DNA of 64,000 nucleotides. Origin: Chrysogorgia sp. JL179-B06 (Eukaryota > Cnidaria > Anthozoa > Scleralcyonacea > Chrysogorgiidae). Shown piece by piece: positions 56,496-64,000 of this stretch (position 1 is the first letter of the stretch; each line of letters starts with the position of its first letter). Location of the stretch: the NCBI GenBank assembly GCA_035772405.1, contig JAYKKM010000504.1:3544001-3608000 (forward strand), in the 5' to 3' direction. The notes beneath the pieces were generated by a model. It was given only the letters and a program-made list of their open reading frames with translations. It was not told the origin of the DNA and did not search any database. A program made the position numbers and the translations under genes.

Positions 56496-56694
56496 TCTTA
56501 ATTTATTTAAAATCTGGTGAATAACACCGGCGCGTTATGGATGTGGAGCAAGTGGAGTCGCTTCTATAATCAATATATTCAAGCGCAACATATTGCGTAA
56601 CAATAGATAGATGACGCAATCTTAATTCTGACTATCCCCAAACGTCCTGCCTCGACTGTGGGGTCCCATTAGTTCATTGATGCAGTTCATGTCG

Positions 56695-56702
56695 TGACGT
56701 CA
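56695..56702. promoter_or_regulatory. CRE palindrome upstream of CS
   Basis: TGACGTCA, the full CREB/ATF site, lies 200 bp upstream of the CS ATG. GCGCAACATATTGCG lies nearer, at 56583-56597. The function is inferred from position only. Confidence 0.4.
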
Positions 56703-57081
56703 AAATACCACCAGCGTGGCATATACCGACCACATCCTTTTCCGTATTCTTTTTTCCGAGTCAAATTGCTTCCAAGGAGTTTGGCTGGGATTGCAGGGAA
56801 GTATAGGAATTTTGAAGGGATTGCGTTGGGTGCCACTAAAATAACCCTGGTCAGCTGGTGAAATGCTTAATTATCCTAGTTAATAACGCACTTTCAATAC
56901 GAAATGAAAACATGATGACATTTTAATAAATTTATGTCTTTGGTGTTCTCTCGTTGAATGCATTTACATATAAACAAAACATTAAACATCAACATTAGAT
57001 TTGTGAGTCTTAAATTTGGTAGTTTGAAATTAATTTAAACGGATAAGTGCTAAAAGTTAATTGATTCTACTTGTCCGTGTT

Positions 57082-57226
57082 AAATCGAACACGTCTAAAA
57101 TATAACTTCTGCCAACTAAAATATAACTTCTGCCAACTAAAATAATATAACTTCTGCCAACTAAAATATAACTTCTGCCAACTAAAATATAACTTTTGCC
57201 AACTAAAATATAACTTCTGCCGACTG
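57082..57226. repeat. 21-bp minisatellite, about seven copies
   Basis: The unit AACTAAAATATAACTTCTGCC is repeated with minor variants. A run of 16-18 C follows at 57265-57282. Confidence 0.9.
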
Positions 57227-57377
57227 AAACTCGTAAAACGATTTTGGGTGTGTCGCACCCCCCTCCCCCCCCCCCCCCCCCGCGTAGCTCCGGTGTCAGA
57301 TTGGGCATATTTTCTCCCACTTGCGCGGGCGCGTATTATCAGCGCTGTGTGCCATTAGAGTAAGCAAAAAATCAAAG

Positions 57378-57406
57378 ATGGCGGACAATCCGAACGGCAA
57401 ACAACA
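57378..57406 (+). CDS. Possible first exon of a gene divergent from CS
   Basis: ATGGCGGACAATCCGAACGG runs into a possible donor (GTGAGG at 57407). The local sequence is GC-rich (TTGCGCGGGCGCG near 57322) and AAGATGGCGG matches the YY1-type start-site motif. I did not find a second exon. It is only a promoter-context suggestion. Confidence 0.25.
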
Positions 57407-57796
57407 GTGAGGAAAGTTCTAAATTAAATATAAGGTGCTTTTGGGCGTCATTGGAGCGTGGCGAAAGGTTTTGGAATACTTTACTGACAGAGATGAAATT
57501 TTCTGTGGAGCGGGAGTGAATTAATGCTGTTAGAGGAGCAGAAAATAAGCCAGATTATGGCATGAAAGAGATGGATGCCATGGTCATGGATCCCTTTAAT
57601 ATACTCGAAGAAGTTGAGGGGAATAAACTCGAAATGGTTGGTCCCTGGCCTTGGTGGATTCATGTTTGAAGGAGGTTGCAAAATCATTTCGCAAAAGCTG
57701 TGTCGTTCAAAGGCTACTGGTTTAAAGTGGATACCTCAATTTCATACTTTTTCTTTTGTCTTGACTGCAAAATCAAGCAAAATATTTCGCCTGATT

Positions 57797-57868
57797 TGAG
57801 CGGTATTTGAACTCGCACCTTCAAGATACCAGTTAGCTCTCTACCTGTTGAGCTATCAAACCGTATAG
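57797..57868 (-). repeat. tRNA-like SINE or decayed tRNA
   Basis: On - the D arm (TAGCTCAACAGGTAGAGAGC), a B box-like GCGAGTTCAAATACCGC and a 7-bp acceptor (GGTTTGA / TCAAATC, one G-T pair) can be laid out. The anticodon stem does not form, so it is not called a functional tRNA. Confidence 0.45.
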
Positions 57869-58750
57869 TGATTGGAGGCGTGTTTTATTGTGACAACTTA
57901 ACACTCATATCTCAACAGGTTGAGTGGTGAGCTGGTTTCCCTTTTGAGTTCAATTATTTTTATTGATTTAGCAGTGTAAGAAATCATGAAAATGTCCTTA
58001 TGTTTCTCTGAGGATGATTCTGAAACAAGGAAGACATCTAGTTGTGAAAGGGATAATCTGATTGATTCATGCTTTCACTAAGTGTGGTGGTCTTAGTATT
58101 TTACTCTGGCCAACACCAGATGATTTCAGTTGTAAAAAGGAAAACCCTTAGGGGATAAATACATGGAATCGGGCTGGTAGGGTTATTGACACAATTGATT
58201 GTAGGATCTTAGGGGGCTTTCCATTTACACGGTCAGACTGGTTAGTCCGGCAAAACGTACCTCGTCTTGATTAGGCCCAAATTTTCCTGGCAGACCAGCC
58301 GCACTCCTCAAACGTATCGTGTTCCATTTAGCAAAATATTGCCGGACAGACCGGTCTGGTCGTGTAATTGGAAAGCCCTATTAGCTTTATACTGTGAAAC
58401 ATGTATAAACTAAATTTGGGATCAATATTAGATTTACTTAATTATAAACAAAAACCTAAATTTGTTTTAGATTTTTGTGAATTGCATGAGCTCAGTTAAC
58501 TGGGCCAGCCCGGTCCATGTACTCGTCCCCTTATTTTTGGCTATAAAAGCTGGATTGTTTTTTAAGCACAAGAGAGAGACCAACTGAGACTGGCTTATTG
58601 ATGAATGGGCTAAATACTATTCCTTTGACCTATTTATGCAAAGACAGCCTTGATTATGTTATTCTGGCTAAAACTAGATAATTTTATTCAGCAAAAGGGA
58701 AGTGTTGGCAAGAATATTTGTTTATAGTCAGTTTTGTTTCTTGTCTGACT

Positions 58751-59056
58751 AATGCACCTATCAATGTTAAACTCAAAAGGGGGGGGGGGGGGGGGGGGGG
58801 GGGGTATTGGGCATATGTGGGGCATTTGATTTTTCATGCAATTTGGTAATCAAATTCCCCACAGTCAGACAATTTGTCAAATATCCCCATATATGGACCT
58901 GAAAAATAGCCTTTCCTTACTTTAACAAATCCTCATTAAAGACTAGTATAAAAATCAAATAGCCCTTCCCTCAGGGCAAAAATAACAATCAAATTCCTGA
59001 GGATGACCCACATATGCCCAATACCCCTCTGGGGCTTAACATTGATTGGTGTATAA
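58751..59056. mobile_element. MITE with a 26-base G tract
   Basis: CACCTATCAATGTTAA at the left and TTAACATTGATTGGTG at the right are near-complements. Inside, GGGTATTGGGCATATGTGG and CCACATATGCCCAATACCC form the arms. A G run of about 26 bases (58779-58804) lies in the left arm. Confidence 0.65.
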
Positions 59057-59989
59057 TAGTACCCATAATAAATGTTTGCTAATAAAGCTATTAATAGAAA
59101 TAAAAGTTTTCATATGAAGCCTGTGTTGTGGTTAATTGTTCCTTTAATGTTTACTATAACAGGGCCTATAAAAATCTAATTAAAATCAACACCTACATGT
59201 ACATCTGTGAACCCCCTATACAGTAGATGATCATGGCCTGCTCATAAGGTAAAGTAAACACAATACAAAATATGTTTAAACAATACCAATATTGTATTAC
59301 ATACATACATACATACATACATACATTATGAAACTCACTCCCCATGTGGCATTTAACTCATGGACTATTCATCTTTACAATAACTGTGTTATTACTTTCC
59401 TAGTTTCTAATATCCTAACCCACCCGGCTGTCAACATTTCCAATAGCACAATGAAGAACGATACTTGTTGTGTCTGACCAAGCATTGCTTTGAAATGAAC
59501 ATACTGCTTCTTTAATTGTGCCAAATAGTGTTCTTGCTCTGCTATCTTCCAGTAGTTTACCTATCATAGAAATATAATAAAATTAGGATTATTTTACAAT
59601 TCCATAACTTTAAAAAATATTCCAAGCAAGGTATATCATACACATATTTTAACTTCATAAGAAACTTGGCGTGGGTTTCAAATTCATTAGATATCGATAT
59701 ATATAAATTCCTAAAACAACCTCTATAAACCGCTTAACTTACTTGCATCAATCTCCTGTCGAGTAATTTCTTTCTCTCGATCTTTCTAAATACAGCAAAC
59801 TTCTCAGATTTCTCCTCATATTCAGCTTTCAGTTCAGTTGCTCAGCAGTTTTGTCGGACTTCCTCTTTAAAGCATGTCTTTTACAAGCGGTAAAAGACAT
59901 ATATATATTAGGTGAATAGACCAAAACGTGGACAAAATCCCAGTAAGTAAGAGTGCTCGATACAAAAATTGTAGAGCTAGTTATAAAGT

Positions 59990-60159
59990 ATATGTAAAAT
60001 CTAAACTTTTACAGATGCCGTAACACTGTGTTTCATGCCTAGGGCTATCAGACGAGTCGACGACTCATCAGTCGTCTGACGACGAGTCGTCTGATCGATG
60101 ATTGCCCTAGGCATGAAACACAGTGTTACGGCATCTGTAAAAGTTTAGATTTTACATAT
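59990..60159. repeat. Perfect 56-bp inverted repeat with nested palindromic loop
   Basis: Left arm 59990-60045 and right arm 60104-60159 are exact complements (ATATGTAAAATCTAAACTTT and on). The 58-bp loop is made of repeated GACGAGTCG/CGACTCGTC-type motifs that can themselves pair. It adjoins the (TA)n tract. Confidence 0.9.
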
Positions 60160-60163
60160 TCTT

Positions 60164-60489
<326 letters not shown>

Positions 60490-60649
60490 ATATAACACTT
60501 AAATGCGACGTTTGAATCAAATCATTCAGTTCGGTGGTTTGGCCCGTAGTAACACTAGTTCAGATTTTTAAAATTATGAATATAGTTGCCCGGGCACGGA
60601 CGGAGCATTGCCCGGGCCAGTGCCCGGGTGGGCCCGGGCTTGGCTACGC

Positions 60650-62800
60650 CACTGGCTACTATTCGTCCTAACTTGATGCGTCGCCACAAAAACATTGATC
60701 GTTTCGCCTGCCGGGCCAACCTTATCAGCATTCAACGTTCATCTATGCCGGTCTCTACTGAAAAAAAAAATCTTCCCGCTTTCTTCCTGACTAATATTCG
60801 CTCACTTCTGCCTAAATTAGACAAACTCTCAACCACATTTGAAGTTCTATCTACAGAAGTAGCAATTATTACGGAAAGCTGGCTGCATATTCTGGAATTA
60901 ACAACAGCCTACTTTCCATCCCGGGATACTCGTTGCACCGGAAAGTGCAGGTTTGAAAGTCGTGGCGGTGGTGTCTACGCCTATATGGCTCTAATAATAT
61001 ACCATGTAAACGAAGACTAGACTTGGAGAGCCCCACCGGCGGAGTATAATATAGTCCTCCAGATGAATCCATCCAGGAGCAAAAAGACCTAATACAATAT
61101 TTTGTTGATACTGTTGATACAGTCCGTTCTTCTTCACCAGATTGTGGTGTTGTAGTCCTAGGTGATTTTAATAAGATCGACATCTCTGATTTAAAATATC
61201 ACCTCAATCTTACACAAGTTGTTAAAGACTCCACTAGCCACTAGGGGCTCATCAATCCTTGATCTTATCATAACTAACTGTAGTCATATGTACAGCTCAC
61301 CAGTATGTAGTGCTCAGCCTCCCCGGGATCGTCGGACCAATGTGTAATATCTTGAAAACCGCTTGACAATTACGCCAGTTCTACCTTTTCTCACGCGCAT
61401 AAGAAATGCCAATTACGACGCTATGCGAAATCCTCGCTGGATGCCTTTGGCAGTAATCTTCTTTCCTATAAAGTCGCACAGACAGACCATGGATGACGTC
61501 ATGAATCAAACAACTTATTCTGGACAGACAACGTGCATACCATTCTGGGCATGTCGAACAGTAGCAAATTTCATTATCAGGCGGAGTCTGCACGCAGGCT
61601 AGTCGAACAGTGGAGGTGTCTCAAGAATAAAGTGTGCGATGTAATTTGCCAAAGAAAGAAGAGCTACTGGAACACTATTAATAAAATCTCTGGTAAATCT
61701 AGTGATAAAACGCCGAAGATGAGAATGGGAATATCCTGTCTGGAGTTAAACTAGCAGAACGACAGAACACCTTCTATATATCAGTAACGGCTGATCTCCC
61801 TCCGCTAGATATTGGCAAACTACCTGCTTTTCTACCTGCTTATGAGCCACTATACCATCAATCTGTCCACTAGAAGTAAGCAAGAAACTATCTAGCCTCA
61901 CCACCCACAAAGCTATTGCCCCGGTTTGCGCCTGAACTTGCCCAACCAATAACGGTTGGTGATTTGGACTTAATAACGAGCCCCAGCTCGTATTTTTATT
62001 TTTGTATTTCTTTGGCCCACCCGGGATAACAATATGAATTTGAATCCAAATAAATACAAAGAAATGGTGATCTGCCCGCTGAAATCCATACCTGACGGCA
62101 TCGCACCTCTTACTGTAATAAAGTACTCGGGGTAATAATAAGCGACACGCTAAAGTGGAACGAAAACACTCAGGAGATTATAACAAAGGCTTGAAAGAGA
62201 CTGTATATATTGAGGGTGTTAAAGCGAACTGGAATTCCACCGCACGATCTCGTTCATATCTATTACACGCTCATTAGGTCAGTTCTTGAGTACTGCTGTA
62301 CCACATGGACAACCAGTATTCCATACTATCTCAAGGACAAAATTGAAATGGTGCAGAAGCGCCCTATGAGGATTATTCATCCCCAGACCCACTATTTCGA
62401 CGCCCTTACTCTTTCTCAATCCACCCGTCTGGATGTTAGGACGGAAGAAATCTGCAAAAAAGTTCTCCACCAAATTAAACAATCAAATTCGCAATTAAAC
62501 CATTTGTTACCTCGACCTATGCGTTCACAATGTCACAATTACTGAATTACAACCTACACAATCGTTCTGCTCTAGCTTTGCCTATATAGATGCCGTACTA
62601 ACAGATATAAAGATAGTTTTTTCCTGCGATGGCATACAGAACTTTTAAATGACCTTTCTCACTTTGTATAAGAGATTTTTAATTAATTTTTAATTGTTAG
62701 ACCAGTCCCTTGTTTTTACCATTTTTATAAAATAACTTGTTGTGAACATAATGTATTTCACCATCGGGTGCCAGATTATTCATTCATTCATTCATTTACC
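60650..62800 (+). pseudogene. Degenerate CR1/Jockey-like LINE with internal deletion
   Basis: The endonuclease part begins FFLTNIRSLLPKLDKL and has EVAIITESWL, SRGGGVYAY and, after frame changes, VVVLGDFNKIDISDL. Linker remnants include WNTINKISGK and GKLPAFLPAYEP. The text then jumps to the post-palm region near 62010-62540 (WNENTQEIITKA, LVHIYYTLIRSVLEYCCTTW, KDKIEMVQKRPMRIIHP). The catalytic palm is missing, with many stops. It ends in an ATTC repeat tail (62781-62798), as in several CR1-like families. Confidence 0.8.
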
Positions 62801-63752
62801 AGTCTGGCGGTCTGCAAGCATGAGTCATGTTTCAAAACGGGAATACTCGATCTTCTAATATTAAAATAACATACGGAAATCATGCGGGATGTCACCGTTG
62901 TTAAAAACATCGAGGTTAATTAAGACGCTGTAATATATTTATTAGCTTTTTTTCATAATTCGTTACAGCATAATTTTATGTTTATAAACCAATCTTCATT
63001 CACCATTTGCTGGTCCACATGCGTCGAACATACTTACATATGCCAAAAGGGTGTCACGGGAGATAAAATTAATGAGATGCGAAAAGTTAAATAATTTGCT
63101 ATCAAAGCAAACAGACTGAGGGGGAGGGAGAAATGATAGGTCCAATATTCAAGGGGATTATGCGATATAGTAAAGCGGTACGAAACAAAATCTTGAAAAG
63201 GAATGAAGTGCATGAACTAATAATAAAAAGTTCCTCGCAAACTAAAATAACAAAAGAACCTGTAGGAAAAGTTGCCAAAGGGTTATCGCTGAAAATGCAT
63301 GGCTGACGTCTCAGGATCATTTTGTAAAATGTGAAAATTCCGATTGATAATATTTTTAACATTAAAATAATATAAATGATAATATTTTTAACTTTAAAAA
63401 GAAGGGGCTAGTTCCCGAAACGTTGTAAATAAATTTTTTTCAGTAATACAATTCCTTTTGACGTTTTGGGGCTCTGCCCCTGTGTCAAGATATCTTGACA
63501 AAGGGACATGTGTGTGTATGTGTATGTATGTGTGTGTGTATGTGTGTGTGTATGCGTGTGTGTATCTATTTATTAAGTATGCAGGTCCCTTTCGTAAAAC
63601 ACTATGGGTGATATACGTTTCCTGTTTAAAGTAATAAATTCATTCATTCACATGGAATTAAGGACGAATGTTTTTATTTCATAAGAAGGACTTTAAAATC
63701 TACATTATAAGTTTTAGAACATATTCGTTCGCACCAATGTTTTGAATTATTT
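62801..63752. other. Unassigned region before the GPCR exon
   Basis: No gene was recognised. A (TG)n-type microsatellite lies at 63509-63562 and short inverted ATATTTTTAAC motifs near 63350-63395. Confidence 0.4.
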
Positions 63753-64000
63753 CTAATTATTAGTCTGAAATATCGTCGAAAAAAGTCGACGAAAAGCAAC
63801 TCTATACTCCCTTTGTCTAATTCCATAAATAAAAGGATTCACAATCGAGTTTAATGCTGCAAGTTCCACGTAGATAACGACGACGACAGGTGGGAGACAT
63901 GAGGCGCACCATAGATTAATCATCATTATTAATATTGCACCTGCGAGTACAAGACAGAAGAATACTCCGATAAACAATTGCAAACGTCTTAATGACTCGA
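63753..64000 (-). CDS. Rhodopsin-family GPCR, C-terminal part (runs off the window)
   Basis: An open - strand frame from the right edge to TAG at 63753, about 82 codons. It shows a sixth-helix-like segment (LQLFIGVFFCLVLAGAILIM) and a seventh helix with ALNSIVNPFIYGIRQREYR, where NPFIY is the NPxxY motif of class A receptors. A basic helix 8 (REYRVAFRRLF) and a short tail follow. The ligand cannot be told from this part. The start and first five helices lie beyond the window. Confidence 0.8.
   Translation of the reverse strand, partial: ESLRRLQLFIGVFFCLVLAGAILIMMINLWCASCLPPVVVVIYVELAALNSIVNPFIYGIRQREYRVAFRRLFSTIFQTNN

Larger units (their letters stand above)
56496..57377. other. CS upstream region
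   Basis: No coding exon was seen between the CS start and the possible divergent exon at 57378. It contains the CRE near 56700 and the 21-bp minisatellite with its C tract. Confidence 0.5.
57407..60160. other. Region right of the CS promoter
   Basis: It holds a tRNA-like SINE (57797-57868), a MITE with a G tract (58751-59056), a CATA microsatellite (59301-59327) and the perfect 56-bp inverted repeat at 59990-60159. No gene was recognised. Confidence 0.5.

Overview
This is a eukaryotic, animal-type nuclear window. It is AT-rich and intron-rich, crowded with small foldback elements, SINEs, broken LINEs and satellites. The spliced host genes and the repeat style fit a marine invertebrate, most likely a cnidarian, but nothing here fixes the species.

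Two host genes can be assembled exon by exon with GT-AG junctions, and they converge. HSPE1 (mitochondrial co-chaperonin HSP10, 101 aa, 5 coding exons) lies on + from 3322 to 14441. CS (mitochondrial citrate synthase, 469 aa, 11 exons, all phase 0) lies on - from 56495 down to 16695, about 40 kb. A C-terminal fragment of a rhodopsin-family GPCR enters from the right edge on -. Degenerate LINE pieces occur near 11.2, 19.7, 28.7 and 60.6-62.8 kb. Other repeats include a 5S-related SINE, tRNA-like SINE heads, several foldback/MITE elements with recognisable target duplications, a 20-bp minisatellite, a tRNA D-arm-like satellite and a long (TA)n tract.

The main find is a complete 18,015-bp Maverick/Polinton (33048-51062) inside CS intron 4. 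It begins AG, ends CT, is flanked by an exact 6-bp duplication (CATATG) and has almost identical terminal inverted repeats (554 and 626 bp). The left arm on - holds protein-primed-type PolB, a zinc-ribbon protein resembling VLTF3 and three small membrane/coiled-coil proteins. The middle holds a zinc-finger/thymidine kinase (+) and a - strand block: Bro-N/VRR-NUC/zinc-finger protein, two tiny proteins, a fibre-like protein and a 494-aa anchored protein. The right arm on + holds two paralogous virion-type proteins, an integrase with chromodomain, a 458-aa membrane protein, a major capsid candidate, the packaging ATPase and a 170-aa protein. PolB, ATPase and capsid frames are open, but the integrase is broken in its catalytic core and the kinase gene shows a frame change. 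So this copy looks like a recent virus-like integration that cannot move itself with its own integrase as assembled.

The element has its own logic. Replication-type genes start just after an AGTATAA motif, while virion-type genes start after AAAGTA or TATAT motifs. The two outermost genes both end inside the inverted repeats and share their last eight codons. Each terminus is itself a near-palindromic foldback.
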